Counted from the stretch's first letter, positions 1-9,122 are shown. The stretch: DNA of 64,000 nucleotides from Pseudomonas sp. BSw22131 (GCF_026810445.1 NZ_CP113949.1:2480001-2544000), one strand, 5' to 3'. Program-made: numbers and translations. Notes: generated by a model not told the origin, from the letters alone.

Positions 1-183
1 GTGCAGTTTACACACCCTGCTGGCGTCTGGCTTCGATTGCCGGGCGTGGGTCACTGTTTTTGCCTAACTCACCTTTCAGCAAGCACGAATACGCTGTTTT
101 CAGAGGTGTTCTTTACACTGACACGTACTCATCGCCGGGCAAGACCTGGCGACTTCTTTTCACCGGAGAGTAACGAGGAATCC
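1..183 (+). other. etfB upstream region, no gene
   Basis: This stretch precedes etfB. An open frame runs through it into etfB, but nothing in its translation resembles a domain and the ETF beta family starts at the internal ATG, so I treat it as untranslated leader or promoter DNA. A purine-rich GAGG-type ribosome site lies just before the etfB ATG. No convincing -35/-10 pair was found; the promoter may lie to the left of the window. Confidence 0.5.
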
Positions 184-933
184 ATGAAGGTTCTTGTAGC
201 TGTCAAACGAGTGGTCGACTACAACGTCAAGGTTCGCGTCAAAGCGGACAACTCCGGCGTCGATCTTGCCAACGTCAAAATGTCGATGAACCCCTTCTGC
301 GAGATCGCCGTGGAAGAAGCGGTACGTCTTAAAGAGAAAGGCGTCGCGACTGAAATCGTCGTCGTCTCCATCGGCCCGACCACCGCTCAGGAGCAATTGC
401 GTACTGCACTGGCACTGGGTGCCGATCGCGCCATCCTCGTCGAATCCACCGAAGACTTGACCTCTCTTGCTATAGCCAAGCTGCTCAAGGCAGTGGTCGA
501 CAAAGAGCAGCCGCAACTGGTCATTCTCGGCAAACAGGCCATCGATAGCGATAACAACCAGACCGGCCAGATGCTCGCGGCCCTGAGTGGTTACGCACAA
601 GGCACCTTCGCCTCCAAGGTCGAAGTGTCGGGCGACAGCGTAAGCGTCACCCGTGAAGTAGACGCCGGCGCACAGACCGTCTCGCTGAAGCTGCCAGCTA
701 TCGTGACCACAGACTTGCGTCTGAACGAGCCGCGCTACGCGTCGCTACCCAACATCATGAAAGCCAAGAAAAAACCTCTCGAAGTGCTGACACCCGATGC
801 TCTGGGTGTATCCACCGCTTCGACCAACAAGACCCTGAAAGTAGAAGCCCCGGCTGCTCGCAGCGCAGGCATCAAGGTCAAGTCGGTGGCTGAACTGGTC
901 GAGAAACTGAAAAACGAAGCGAAGGTAATCTAA
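184..933 (+). CDS. etfB: Electron transfer flavoprotein beta subunit
   Basis: This is the 249-residue beta subunit of ETF. With EtfA it carries electrons from acyl-CoA and other dehydrogenases to ETF-ubiquinone oxidoreductase. The protein opens [14 protein letters not shown], the family N-terminus, and keeps the AMP/adenine-binding fold with the central stretch ending in [14 protein letters not shown] that is highly conserved in beta subunits. The ATG is chosen over the longer open frame because it is preceded by a GAGG site and gives the usual family length. Its stop codon abuts the etfA start with no gap, so the two are translationally coupled and made in equal amounts. Confidence 0.97.
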   Translation: MKVLVAVKRVVDYNVKVRVKADNSGVDLANVKMSMNPFCEIAVEEAVRLKEKGVATEIVVVSIGPTTAQEQLRTALALGADRAILVESTEDLTSLAIAKLLKAVVDKEQPQLVILGKQAIDSDNNQTGQMLAALSGYAQGTFASKVEVSGDSVSVTREVDAGAQTVSLKLPAIVTTDLRLNEPRYASLPNIMKAKKKPLEVLTPDALGVSTASTNKTLKVEAPAARSAGIKVKSVAELVEKLKNEAKVI

Positions 934-1860
934 ATGATCCTGGTTATCGCTGAGCACGAAAATGGCGCGATTGCTCCCGCCACGTTGAACACCGTTGCCG
1001 CTGCTGCACAGATCGGCGGCGACATCCACATACTGGTCGCTGGCCAAGGCGTTGGTGCCGTTGGCGAAGCTGCTGCAAAAATCGCTGGTGTGGCCAAGGT
1101 ATTCGTTGCTGACAATGCAGCCTACGCTCACCAACTGCCTGAAAACGTTGCGCCACTGGTGGTCGAGCTGGCTTCCGGCTACAGCCACGTTCTGGCAGCA
1201 GCGACATCCAACGGTAAAAACATCCTTCCGCGCGTTGCTGCGCAACTGGATGTCGATCAGATCTCCGAGATCATCGCCGTTGAAAGCGCTGATACGTTCA
1301 AGCGTCCGATCTACGCCGGTAACGCCATCGCAACCGTGCAGTCTTCTGCCGCTGTGAAAGTCATCACCGTGCGTGCCACTGGTTTCGACGCTGTTGCCGC
1401 TGAAGGTGGCTCGGCCGCTGTTGAAGCCGTATCGGCTGCCCACGATGCTGGCAAATCGGCTTTCGTCAGTGAAGCGCTGGCCAAGTCGGACCGTCCGGAG
1501 CTGACCGCAGCCAAGATCGTCGTCTCCGGTGGTCGTGGCATGCAGAACGGTGAAAACTTCAAGCACCTGTACGCCCTGGCCGACAAGCTGGGCGCCGCGG
1601 TTGGCGCTTCACGCGCTGCGGTTGACGCGGGCTTCGTCCCGAACGACATGCAGGTGGGCCAGACCGGCAAGATCGTTGCGCCACAGTTGTACATCGCAGT
1701 CGGTATTTCCGGCGCGATCCAGCATCTGGCTGGCATGAAAGACTCCAAAGTGATCGTTGCGATCAACAAGGACGAAGAGGCGCCAATTTTCCAGGTAGCT
1801 GATTACGGCCTGGTGGCAGACTTGTTCGAAGCCATACCCGAGTTGGAGAAACTGGTTTAA
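934..1860 (+). CDS. etfA: Electron transfer flavoprotein alpha subunit
   Basis: This is the 308-residue alpha subunit that holds the FAD of ETF. The N-terminal domain (about 1-185) resembles the beta subunit. The C-terminal FAD domain carries SGGRGMQ (near residue 195), the [11 protein letters not shown] stretch and the [15 protein letters not shown] signature, followed by [10 protein letters not shown], all typical of the FAD site. The gene begins directly after the etfB stop. A structured terminator-like element follows it. It acts in the cytoplasm and passes electrons to the membrane quinone pool. Confidence 0.97.
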   Translation: MILVIAEHENGAIAPATLNTVAAAAQIGGDIHILVAGQGVGAVGEAAAKIAGVAKVFVADNAAYAHQLPENVAPLVVELASGYSHVLAAATSNGKNILPRVAAQLDVDQISEIIAVESADTFKRPIYAGNAIATVQSSAAVKVITVRATGFDAVAAEGGSAAVEAVSAAHDAGKSAFVSEALAKSDRPELTAAKIVVSGGRGMQNGENFKHLYALADKLGAAVGASRAAVDAGFVPNDMQVGQTGKIVAPQLYIAVGISGAIQHLAGMKDSKVIVAINKDEEAPIFQVADYGLVADLFEAIPELEKLV

Positions 1861-1884
1861 TCCAGTCCTCTGACTTATAAAGAG

Positions 1885-1972
1885 AGCCCGCTCGTTACGG
1901 CTGTTCCAATGCGTCAGGTCATCGTGGATCGGTGATGTACGCATTGACCAGTCGCTATCGAGCGGGCTTTTT
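1885..1972 (+). terminator. Complex stem-loop terminator after etfA
   Basis: A perfect 10-bp outer stem (AGCCCGCTCG at 1885-1894 with CGAGCGGGCT at 1959-1968) is followed by a T-tract. Unlike a simple terminator, its 64-nt interior holds a second perfect 7-bp stem (AATGCGT 1908-1914 with ACGCATT 1939-1945) and a possible innermost CATC/GATG pair. The position is right for ending etfBA transcription. The extra tiers suggest a structured RNA or a small mobile palindrome. Confidence 0.7.
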
Positions 1973-2009
1973 ATTGGGTGATTATTTGATCAGAAGAAAG
2001 GGAAGCACC

Positions 2010-2831
2010 ATGTCGCCACGGCTGCCGCTGGCATCACTGGTTTTGAGTCTGGCCTTGCTACCGTTAATGGCACTGGCTTCAGGGAAGTGCGAGCGACTTA
2101 TCGTAACCGGCAGCCCCGATGCGCCTCCTTATCTGTGGCGTGACCCGCAGGACCCCAAACATTTGATGGGTGCCAACGCTGATCTGATGAAAGAGGCAGC
2201 CGCGCAGATAGGCGTCAAAGTCGAGCTGATGTACGCGGGCAAACGGAGCCAGGCGCTTGACGAGGTTCGCACAGGGCGTATGGACATGTTGGCGGACACG
2301 CCTCTTAACAGTGCCGAGCTTGAGGCCCTGGATTTTATTCATCCGGCCATCGTTCAGAACGAGATCATGGTCTGGACCCACAAGAGCCAGGCGGTGCCGT
2401 TTAATCTCTTGGCGGACCTGCATGGGCATCCGGGCGCCCTGTCAGAGAAAACCCGCATCACCCCGTCATTCGAAGCTGCCATCAAGGAGCACTTGACCCT
2501 CGAAAAACAGCCCAACCTCACGCTGACATTTCAGCAACTGCTGGCGGGGAAAGTCGAGTATGTGCTCGCCGGCCGTTATGCGGGCATGGCGATGGCGCAG
2601 ACTTTGAGCCCGTCAGGTGATCTGGTTTCACAACCGTTGGTGCTGGACAAACCCGGCCTTTACCTTGCGCTGTCGTTCAATTCGGCATGCAACGATTCAT
2701 GGCTGCGCGGACAGCTGGCGAAAAAAATGACAGAATTGGCCGCATCGGGCCGCTCCGCTGAAGCGATAACACGCAATGTCGAGCTGTGGAAAGCTCAGCT
2801 TCAGCAGCCAGTCAGCGCCACACATCAGTAG
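2010..2831 (+). CDS. Periplasmic solute-binding protein, family 3
   Basis: This is a 273-residue secreted protein. Residues 1-24 form a signal peptide (hydrophobic core SLVLSLALLPLMALAS). The mature part reads like an amino-acid-type binding protein of family 3: an early GSPDAPPYLW segment, a GANADLMKEAAAQIGVKVEL segment and a FQQLLAGKVEYVLAGRYAG segment near the C-terminus. It has no ABC permease or ATPase beside it, so it may serve a distant transporter or act as a sensor domain; the ligand is unknown. The ATG was chosen because a GGAAG site precedes it and it begins the signal peptide. It is separated from etfA by the terminator and ends 2 bases before the next start. Confidence 0.8.
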   Translation: MSPRLPLASLVLSLALLPLMALASGKCERLIVTGSPDAPPYLWRDPQDPKHLMGANADLMKEAAAQIGVKVELMYAGKRSQALDEVRTGRMDMLADTPLNSAELEALDFIHPAIVQNEIMVWTHKSQAVPFNLLADLHGHPGALSEKTRITPSFEAAIKEHLTLEKQPNLTLTFQQLLAGKVEYVLAGRYAGMAMAQTLSPSGDLVSQPLVLDKPGLYLALSFNSACNDSWLRGQLAKKMTELAASGRSAEAITRNVELWKAQLQQPVSATHQ

Positions 2832-2833
2832 GA

Positions 2834-3196
2834 ATGTTTTTTTTGAAAATTCGACCTTTATTCGCAGCCATGGCGCTCGCCTCTCTGTTCGGCTGCGCGA
2901 ACGATCCCGCGCCCTCCGAGCAACTGAAGCTCACTGAGCAGGCCGTCAGTCAGGCGACCGCGGTAGGTGCGACGGGTGAGGAGCCGGACATGGCGCTGGC
3001 AGAATCCAAACTCAAGCAGGCTCGTGCAGAGATGCAGGACGAATCCTACAAGGATGCGCGCATGCAAGCCGAGCAGGCGGAGCTGGATGCCCGTTTGGCC
3101 GAGGCGCGGGTGCTCACCTCCAAAAGTGAGGAGCAATTGGCCCAGATGAATACCCGGCTCAATCGTTTGCGCAAGCAATTGGGGGAGTCCCAGTGA
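2834..3196 (+). CDS. DUF4398-type lipoprotein
   Basis: This is a 120-residue probable lipoprotein. The N-terminus is a short signal peptide with a lipobox ending in FGC (Cys about 21). The rest is an alpha-helical, Ala/Glu/Gln-rich stretch with repeated heptad-like A/E/L spacing, as in DUF4398 proteins (family call from recognition, not a search). It starts 2 bases after the previous stop and its own stop overlaps the GTG start of the OmpA-type lipoprotein by 4 bases, so the two are translationally coupled. They probably form one envelope complex, with this protein as a coiled-coil partner; that is inference. Confidence 0.75.
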   Translation: MFFLKIRPLFAAMALASLFGCANDPAPSEQLKLTEQAVSQATAVGATGEEPDMALAESKLKQARAEMQDESYKDARMQAEQAELDARLAEARVLTSKSEEQLAQMNTRLNRLRKQLGESQ

Positions 3197-4008
3197 ACCT
3201 GATTCCACGTGCGTTGAGTGCTTGTCTATTGATGGGCGCGGCAGGGTTGTACGGTTGCGCAGGCCATCAAAACAGCGATGCCGCTTTGCAATCCGCCAGC
3301 ACCGACTTTCAAAAGGTCAAGGAAGACACCAACGTGCTGCGCAGTGCTCCCAAGGATGTCATCCGCGCCGGCGAGTTGTTGGGCCGGGCGGAGCGGTTGT
3401 CGGGTTACATCGGCAGCGGTCAAGACGTCAGTCACTATGCTTATCTGAGCAGTCGTTACAGCGCGATTGCCCGCGAGCACAGCAATTTGCTGCTCAATCA
3501 GGAGCGGCTGGCGCGACTGGAGCTGGAGCGTCAACGGCTGCAGCTTGCGTTGCGAGAGCAAAAACTGGCAGGCGCGCAGCAACAAGGCAAATGGGCGGAA
3601 GACCAGATCATCAGTCTGTCCACCAACCAGACCGAGCGTGGCTTAGTCATGACCCTGGGCGACATGTTGTTCGACACCGGGCGTGCCGAACTCAAAGCCT
3701 CCGCCAACCGTACCGTCCTCAAAGTGGTGCAGTTTCTTCAGCTCAATCCAAAGCGGGTCATGAGAATCGAGGGCTATACGGACAGCACGGGAGACCGCCA
3801 GGAAAACCGTCAGCTTTCTCAAGATCGCGCTCAGTCAGTCGCTGATGTGTTGGTTGATCTGGGAATAGAGGAAGACCGCATCCAGGTCGAAGGTTACGGC
3901 GATCAATATGCCGTGGACGCTAATACGTCAGAGCGGGGCAGGGCCCAGAACCGTCGCGTCGAGATCGTTTTTTCAGATGAAAAAGGCCGGTTAAGCGCTC
4001 CCCGATAA
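3193..4008 (+). CDS. OmpA-family lipoprotein
   Basis: This is a 271-residue protein with a lipobox signal peptide (YGC, Cys about 22), a helical DUF4398-like middle region (about 30-140) and a C-terminal OmpA peptidoglycan-binding domain (about 150-265). The OmpA domain shows LGDMLFDTGRAEL, the GYTDSTGD segment and the final RAQNRRVEIVF signature, which holds the Asp and Arg that bind diaminopimelate. It should tether the outer membrane to peptidoglycan. It begins with GTG inside the stop of the upstream lipoprotein gene. A strong terminator follows it. Confidence 0.88.
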   Translation: MNLIPRALSACLLMGAAGLYGCAGHQNSDAALQSASTDFQKVKEDTNVLRSAPKDVIRAGELLGRAERLSGYIGSGQDVSHYAYLSSRYSAIAREHSNLLLNQERLARLELERQRLQLALREQKLAGAQQQGKWAEDQIISLSTNQTERGLVMTLGDMLFDTGRAELKASANRTVLKVVQFLQLNPKRVMRIEGYTDSTGDRQENRQLSQDRAQSVADVLVDLGIEEDRIQVEGYGDQYAVDANTSERGRAQNRRVEIVFSDEKGRLSAPR

Positions 4009-4023
4009 ATTATTTTCGCCAAG

Positions 4024-4056
4024 GCCCGGCATCGCTATACGCTGCCGGGCTTTTTT
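4024..4056 (+). terminator. Intrinsic terminator
   Basis: Perfect 8-bp stem GCCCGGCA/TGCCGGGC with an 11-nt loop, followed by six T. It ends the unit of solute-binding protein, lipoprotein and OmpA lipoprotein. Confidence 0.9.
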
Positions 4057-4226
4057 ATGGGCATTTGTCCGTGAGGTTGGCGGATATGGCGCATTAAATT
4101 TTCGCGCACTCACACTTAATACTGGCGGCGGCTTGAACTGCCCCCGTACACTTTACAACTGTTACGGTGGTCCATTTCAGAGATCGCCTGGGCATGTGAT
4201 CAAGAGTGGCATCGAGGGACGCGAAA

Positions 4227-5666
4227 ATGACCAATCTTCTCCTGTATCAACGTATCGCCCAACAGCTTGCGGAAGACATTCGCCGTGGTGTTTATCAACC
4301 TGGCGAGCGAGTGCCTTCAGTAAGGAAAATGAGCTCACAGCTCAATGTGAGCCATGCGACGGTGCTTCAGGCGTATGCAAATCTTGAAGATCAGGGGCTG
4401 ATTCGCGCGCGTCCACAGTCCGGCTATTACGTTCACCAAACCCCTGCGCTGACGGCGCCCACTCCCGATATTGCGCGTGTCGAGCGTCCCGGGCTGGTGA
4501 CGCGGGCGAGCATCATTCAGCAGGTGTTGGTGGAGTCGCGGCGCGAAGGCGTGTTCGCGTTCGGCGCCGCTGTGCCCCATGTCGATTACTTGCCGGTCCG
4601 CGCGCTGCATCAACAGTTGGCCAAAGTCACTCGTTTCCAGAGTCCGCGTGCATTCAGCTACATGTTCAGCCCAGGTTTTGAGCCGTTGCGCCGCCAGGTG
4701 GCTATCCGCATGCGTGATGCCGGTGTGGTGGTTGATCCGTCCGAAGTGGTGATCACTCACGGCTGCGTTGACGCATTGCAAATGTCGTTGCGGGTACTGA
4801 CAAGCCCGGGAGATCTGATCGCTGCCGAATCGCCCACGTACTACGGACTGTTGCAACTGGCAGACCTGCTGGGTCTGAAAGTCATCGAAATCCCAAGCGA
4901 TCCGACCACCGGTATCAGCCTTGAGGCCCTGCAACTGGCGGCCAATCAGTGGTCGATCAAGGCCTTGGTGCTGACCTCGCGTTTGAGTAATCCGTTGGGC
5001 AGCACCATGCCCGAAGAACGTCAGAAGCATTTGCTACGCCTGGCGTCTGATTTTGATATCCAGATCATCGAGGACGATATCTACGGCGAGCTGATGTATG
5101 AGCAGGGCAAGACCAAAGCCCTCAAGGCGTTCGACCGGCTAGGGCGTGTCATCTACTGCTCGAGTTTTTCGAAAACCCTTTCGCCCGGCGTGCGGATCGG
5201 CTGGATGATTGCCGGGAAGTATCAGGCCGAGATACAACGATTGCAGACGTTCAGCACCCATTCCGCATGCAGCGTGACGCAAATGGGGGTAGCGTCCTAC
5301 CTCGAGAACGGTGGCTACGACCGGCATCTACGCTACATCCGGCAAGAGCATCGAAAGAATCTCAGCGCCTTTCAGCTTGCGGTGCAGCAGATGTTCCCCG
5401 AGGGTACGCAGATCAGTCGGCCTCTCGGCGGTTTCATCCTCTGGATCAGCCTGCCGGGGAGGGTGAACACTCAGGAACTGCATGTAAGAGCGCTGGAGCA
5501 GGGCATCAGTATCGCGCCGGGTCTTATCTTCAGTAACACAGAACAGTTCAACCACTGCATACGCCTCAACTGTGGAATGCCCTGGAATCGCGAGGCGGAA
5601 CGGGCATTGATGACGGTCGGGATGCTTGCAAAACAGTTATGTCAGGAGGCGGTACAGGCGTGGTGA
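4227..5666 (+). CDS. MocR/GntR-type regulator with aminotransferase domain
   Basis: This is a 479-residue protein of the MocR class. An N-terminal GntR winged helix (about 8-75) includes LAEDIRRGVYQPGERVPSVR and the recognition region SHATVLQAYANLEDQGLI. It is followed by a fold-type I aminotransferase domain (about 110-470) with the PLP lysine in SSFSKTLSPGVRIGW. Such proteins bind PLP or an aminated ligand and regulate a nearby or distant operon. No pyridoxine or amine gene is adjacent, so the target is unknown. The ATG with GAGGGA 7 bases upstream is preferred to a GTG 21 bases earlier. Confidence 0.9.
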   Translation: MTNLLLYQRIAQQLAEDIRRGVYQPGERVPSVRKMSSQLNVSHATVLQAYANLEDQGLIRARPQSGYYVHQTPALTAPTPDIARVERPGLVTRASIIQQVLVESRREGVFAFGAAVPHVDYLPVRALHQQLAKVTRFQSPRAFSYMFSPGFEPLRRQVAIRMRDAGVVVDPSEVVITHGCVDALQMSLRVLTSPGDLIAAESPTYYGLLQLADLLGLKVIEIPSDPTTGISLEALQLAANQWSIKALVLTSRLSNPLGSTMPEERQKHLLRLASDFDIQIIEDDIYGELMYEQGKTKALKAFDRLGRVIYCSSFSKTLSPGVRIGWMIAGKYQAEIQRLQTFSTHSACSVTQMGVASYLENGGYDRHLRYIRQEHRKNLSAFQLAVQQMFPEGTQISRPLGGFILWISLPGRVNTQELHVRALEQGISIAPGLIFSNTEQFNHCIRLNCGMPWNREAERALMTVGMLAKQLCQEAVQAW

Positions 5667-5772
5667 GCAAGCGTTGGAATGTTTCAGATTGTTTATTGCA
5701 CGGATGTCGACTTGCCGCGAAGGATGTATCGGGCCAGCATACGGCTTCTGCCATTTTTGCCGTTTTTGATCT

Positions 5773-6468
5773 ATGAACTCATTTCGTAGTGCTGGATTAC
5801 TGATTGTGTTGCTGCTGGCTGGGTGTGACGCTGACAAACAGCCGCCGCCTGCGCCCAAGGTCGCTGTGGAGGCCAAGGCTCATGCCGCCGCAGTTGCCAA
5901 TACAAACAGTGCTCCTGAGACCAAGGCGGCTTCGGTTGCCGCCGCTAAAGTTCCAGAAGTTCCGGCCGCGCGAGCGTCTGTTGAGCCTGAAAAGAATAGC
6001 GCGCCGGTCCATGCCATGGCACCCAATGTTTCAGTAGTGCCGGTTGTTGCCGCCAGCAAGCCTGCCGAGCCCTCCAAGGCGTCTTCAGGCGCGGCCGCGA
6101 AGATTGCAGCGGGCAATGCCAGGTCAGCCAAGATCAGGGAGGACAACGCCGAGGTCGCGCATCGTCCGACGGTCGCGAGCAAAAGCAAACCACCCGCCCA
6201 AGTCTTCAAGGAAACGCGCCTGCCGAAGGCCTCTCTGGATCTCAGTCTGCCGCCAGAAATGGTCAAGCAGATGACTCCGCCAAGTAAGGTGATTACGGCT
6301 GCGCATCGTTCGAAAACGCTGCTGCCAAAGATGTTTCCCGACTCCCAAAGCGATCCCGACTTTCAACTCAACGGACGGCTTTTGAGTAATGAAATGCAGC
6401 TGCAACTGCGCAACGAATCACGGCGTGAGGTGGAAGGTGCTGCTGTGGATTTCACGTTTAAGCAGTGA
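5773..6468 (+). CDS. Ala/Pro-rich lipoprotein of unknown function
   Basis: This is a 231-residue lipoprotein with a clear lipobox (LLLAGC, Cys about 18). Residues 25-150 are a low-complexity, disordered-looking stretch rich in Ala, Val, Pro and Lys that would span the periplasm. The C-terminal 80 residues (from about LDLSLPPEMV to the end) are less repetitive and look folded, with a beta-like ending. I do not recognise a domain. It stands alone between the MocR gene and the cysteine-cluster gene, all on the same strand. It could be an envelope-stress or peptidoglycan-associated lipoprotein, but nothing in the sequence fixes that. Confidence 0.7.
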   Translation: MNSFRSAGLLIVLLLAGCDADKQPPPAPKVAVEAKAHAAAVANTNSAPETKAASVAAAKVPEVPAARASVEPEKNSAPVHAMAPNVSVVPVVAASKPAEPSKASSGAAAKIAAGNARSAKIREDNAEVAHRPTVASKSKPPAQVFKETRLPKASLDLSLPPEMVKQMTPPSKVITAAHRSKTLLPKMFPDSQSDPDFQLNGRLLSNEMQLQLRNESRREVEGAAVDFTFKQ

Positions 6469-6559
6469 TCGATCTTAGGGATGTCCTTGTCACGTTTTCA
6501 AACAGCTGTTTTAGCGAGTAATATCCTTTCATCTCTCACCTTTCCAAGAGAAATCGTTC

Positions 6560-6820
6560 ATGGAGTGCCGCCCGGGCTGCGGTGCGTGTTGCATCGCACC
6601 GTCTATTTCTTCGCCGATTCCGGGTATGCCTCAGGGCAAGCCTACAGGTGAACGCTGCCTGCACCTGTCGCTCGACATGCTCTGCGCCTTATTCGGTCAG
6701 GCTGGGCGGCCCGCCGTTTGCAGCCAGTTCAAGGCTGATCCCGAGGTGTGCGGCGATAATCAGGAAGAGGCGATCCGCTTGATTGGGTGGTGGGAGCAGG
6801 TCACGACAGTCGCTTGCTGA
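6560..6820 (+). CDS. YkgJ-type cysteine-cluster protein
   Basis: This is an 86-residue cytoplasmic protein. Cysteines sit at 3, 7, 10, 11, 33, 42, 54 and 64, with the opening MECRPGCGACCIAPSIS and the PAVCSQF motif characteristic of the YkgJ family of predicted zinc or iron-sulfur chelating proteins. Length is at the short end, as usual for the Pseudomonas version. The function is not known. It lies alone, 50 bases before the START-domain gene, and could share its transcript. Confidence 0.85.
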   Translation: MECRPGCGACCIAPSISSPIPGMPQGKPTGERCLHLSLDMLCALFGQAGRPAVCSQFKADPEVCGDNQEEAIRLIGWWEQVTTVAC

Positions 6821-6870
6821 GTGTCCTGTCTGATCGACTCATCTGAACTTAAGACAATAAGGAATAAGAC

Positions 6871-7476
6871 ATGGGTTCGTTGCATCGGATTGCGTTGGGG
6901 CTGGGTTTCAGCATGGTGCTCGCGTCTGCGGCTCATGCCGAGGAGTGGCAGGTTGCGAAGGATGAAGACGGTATAAAAGTGTCGTTGAGTGAAGTTGCAG
7001 GCTCGAAATACAAAGCGTACCGCGGCGTCACGGTCATCAAGGCGAACATCGCTAAACTACGTGCCTTGCAGGAGGATGTTGCTGGAGCATGTGCCTGGAT
7101 TCACGAATGTAAATTGCAGAAGGTGCTGAAAGTTGAAGGCGACAAAGCCTGGACTTACAGCCAGTTCAACACGCCTTGGCCGGTGACACCGCGTGATTCT
7201 GTGCTGCAGATCACCACGGTTCAGGGTGCCGACGGTACCTTGACCCGTAATCTTGAAGAGCAGCCCAAATACATACCCGAAGAAAAGGGTTTCGTGCGCG
7301 TGTCTCAAGTCGAAGGTTTCTGGAAGTTTGTGCCCAAGGGTGCGGGCGAAACCGAGGTTACCTACCAGGTGCATACTGAGCCTGGCGGCAGCGTTCCATC
7401 GTGGTTGGCAAATAAGTTTGTCGTTGATGCGCCTTTCAACACCTTGAAAGCGTTGAAGGCAAGGGCTGAACAGTAA
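6871..7476 (+). CDS. Exported START-domain lipid-binding protein
   Basis: This is a 201-residue protein with a signal peptide cleaved after AHA (about residue 23) and a START/Bet v1-like domain over the rest. Supporting motifs are WQVAKDEDGIKV near the start, WPVTPRDSVLQ in the middle and a closing PGGSVPSWLANKFVVDAPFNTL helix, all usual in bacterial START proteins. These bind a hydrophobic ligand, here in the periplasm; the ligand is unknown. An AAGGAAT ribosome site precedes the ATG. It ends before a bidirectional terminator shared with gltA. Confidence 0.85.
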   Translation: MGSLHRIALGLGFSMVLASAAHAEEWQVAKDEDGIKVSLSEVAGSKYKAYRGVTVIKANIAKLRALQEDVAGACAWIHECKLQKVLKVEGDKAWTYSQFNTPWPVTPRDSVLQITTVQGADGTLTRNLEEQPKYIPEEKGFVRVSQVEGFWKFVPKGAGETEVTYQVHTEPGGSVPSWLANKFVVDAPFNTLKALKARAEQ

Positions 7477-7513
7477 CCGACGGCGTTCCGAGCGGTACAG
7501 TTTTCACCATCCA

Positions 7514-7543
7514 CAAAAAAGGCTGCCACTGGCAGCCTTTTTG
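7514..7543. terminator. Bidirectional intrinsic terminator
   Basis: AAAAAAGGCTGCC/GGCAGCCTTTTT hairpin with A-run on one side and T-run on the other, between the converging START-domain and gltA genes. It can work on both strands. Confidence 0.9.
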
Positions 7544-7556
7544 TTTGGAGACTCGC

Positions 7557-8846
7557 TTACTTGCGGTCAGCCAGTGGCACGATGTCGCGAGACACTTCGC
7601 CGGTGTACAGCTGGCGTGGACGACCGATTTTGTAGGGGCTGGAGAGCATTTCTTTCCAGTGCGAGATCCAGCCGACAGTACGTGCCAGGGCGAAGATCAC
7701 AGTGAACATGCTGGTCGGAATGCCGATCGCCTTGAGGATGATTCCCGAGTAGAAGTCGACGTTCGGGTACAGCGAGCGCTCAATGAAGTACGGATCGGTC
7801 AACGCGATCTCTTCGAGACGCATGGCCAGTTCCAACTGCGGATCATTGGTGATGCCCAGTTCACGCAGGACCTCATCGCAGGTCTGCTTCATGACCGTGG
7901 CGCGCGGGTCGCGGTTTTTGTAAACGCGGTGACCGAAGCCCATCAGCTTGAACGGATCGTTCTTGTCCTTGGCCTTGGCGATATAAGTGTCGATGTTCGA
8001 GACATCGCCAATCTCATCGAGCATGGTCAGTACAGCTTCGTTGGCGCCGCCGTGAGCGGGGCCCCAGAGTGCTGCGATGCCGGCCGCAATGCAGGCGAAA
8101 GGGTTCGCGCCCGAGGAGCCAGCCATGCGCACGGTGGATGTCGAGGCGTTCTGTTCGTGGTCGGCGTGGAGGATGAAGATCCGGTCCATTGCCTTGGCCA
8201 GCGTCGGGCTGATCGGTTTGATCTCGCACGGGGTGTTGAACATCATGTGCAGGAAGTTTTCAGCGTAGCTCAGGTCATTGCGCGGGTACATCATGGGTTG
8301 GCCCATGGAGTACTTGTAAACCATTGCGGCCAGGGTCGGCATCTTTGCGACCAGGCGGATCGCGGAGATTTCGCGGTGTTGCGGATTATTGATGTCCAGC
8401 GAGTCGTGATAGAACGCCGAGAGGGCACCCACCACGCCGCACATAACGGCCATCGGGTGCGCGTCACGACGAAAGCCGTTGAAGAAGGTCTTCAACTGCT
8501 CGTGCACCATCGTGTGGTTCTTCACGTTGATAACGAATTGGGCTTTTTGCTCGGCGTTCGGCAATTCGCCATTGAGCAGCAGATAGCAGGTTTCCAGATA
8601 ATCGGATTGCTCGGCCAATTGCTCGATCGGGTAGCCGCGGTGCAACAAAATGCCGTTGTCACCGTCGATGTACGTAATCTTGGATTCGCATGAGGCGGTG
8701 GACATGAAGCCTGGGTCGAATGTGAAGCGTCCGGTGGCGGTCAGCCCGCGTACGTCGATTACATCGGGACCAACTGTGCCGGTCAGAATGGGCAGCTCGA
8801 CGGGGGCTGCGCCCTCGATGATCAACTGCGCTTTTTTGTCAGCCAT
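7557..8846 (-). CDS. gltA: Citrate synthase
   Basis: This is a 429-residue type II (hexameric, NADH-sensitive type) citrate synthase, condensing oxaloacetate with acetyl-CoA at the entry to the TCA cycle. The three catalytic residues are visible: His265 ([11 protein letters not shown]), His306 ([15 protein letters not shown]) and Asp364 (VDFYSGII). Length matches the gammaproteobacterial enzyme (E. coli 427). It is transcribed away from sdhC, and a good sigma-70 promoter for it lies in the shared 365-bp region. A GGAGG site directly precedes the ATG. Confidence 0.98.
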   Translation of the reverse strand: MADKKAQLIIEGAAPVELPILTGTVGPDVIDVRGLTATGRFTFDPGFMSTASCESKITYIDGDNGILLHRGYPIEQLAEQSDYLETCYLLLNGELPNAEQKAQFVINVKNHTMVHEQLKTFFNGFRRDAHPMAVMCGVVGALSAFYHDSLDINNPQHREISAIRLVAKMPTLAAMVYKYSMGQPMMYPRNDLSYAENFLHMMFNTPCEIKPISPTLAKAMDRIFILHADHEQNASTSTVRMAGSSGANPFACIAAGIAALWGPAHGGANEAVLTMLDEIGDVSNIDTYIAKAKDKNDPFKLMGFGHRVYKNRDPRATVMKQTCDEVLRELGITNDPQLELAMRLEEIALTDPYFIERSLYPNVDFYSGIILKAIGIPTSMFTVIFALARTVGWISHWKEMLSSPYKIGRPRQLYTGEVSRDIVPLADRK

Positions 8847-8904
8847 GTGGCCTCCTATTTATGCTTCAAATCATCAGACAGACCCCCCACGCAGGGCCCG
8901 CACC

Positions 8905-8932
8905 ACTATAGTGAGATAAATTGTAAAGTCAA
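8905..8932 (-). promoter_or_regulatory. gltA promoter
   Basis: On the minus strand TTGACT (8927-8932) and TATAGT (8905-8910) are 16 bases apart, close to the sigma-70 consensus and about 60 bases before the gltA start. Read from sequence only. Confidence 0.7.
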
Positions 8933-9047
8933 TTTGCCTAAAGTCCCGTCGCAGAAGGGTTTGAGCTATGCTTTTTCCTCGAATTTCCCTGCCGTCTACG
9001 CCTTTTATCCAGCTAAAGCAATCCGCTGTCAGGTGGGGGGCTGCGCG

Positions 9048-9076
9048 TTGTCATTAGTAACCTAACTGTCTATACT
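9048..9076 (+). promoter_or_regulatory. sdhCDAB promoter
   Basis: TTGTCA (9048-9053) and TATACT (9071-9076) with a 17-base spacer make a near-consensus sigma-70 promoter, giving an untranslated leader of roughly 115-130 bases for the sdh operon. Confidence 0.75.
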
Positions 9077-9084
9077 CTGAGTCC

Positions 9085-9122
9085 GACCCCCAAGGGCTTT
9101 CAGACCCGTTTTTCTGGGGGTC
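9085..9122 (+). promoter_or_regulatory. Hairpin in sdhC leader
   Basis: A perfect 8-bp inverted repeat, GACCCCCA (9085-9092) and TGGGGGTC (9115-9122), encloses 22 bases. It begins just after the predicted transcription start. It could stabilise the 5-prime end of the transcript or be a protein or RNA target. No T-tract follows, so it is not a terminator. Confidence 0.5.

Noticed and set aside
4133..4387. Plus-strand 84-codon frame ahead of and overlapping the MocR gene
   Set aside because: It overlaps the start of the regulator in another frame, its translation has no recognisable features, and the regulator ribosome site is in use.
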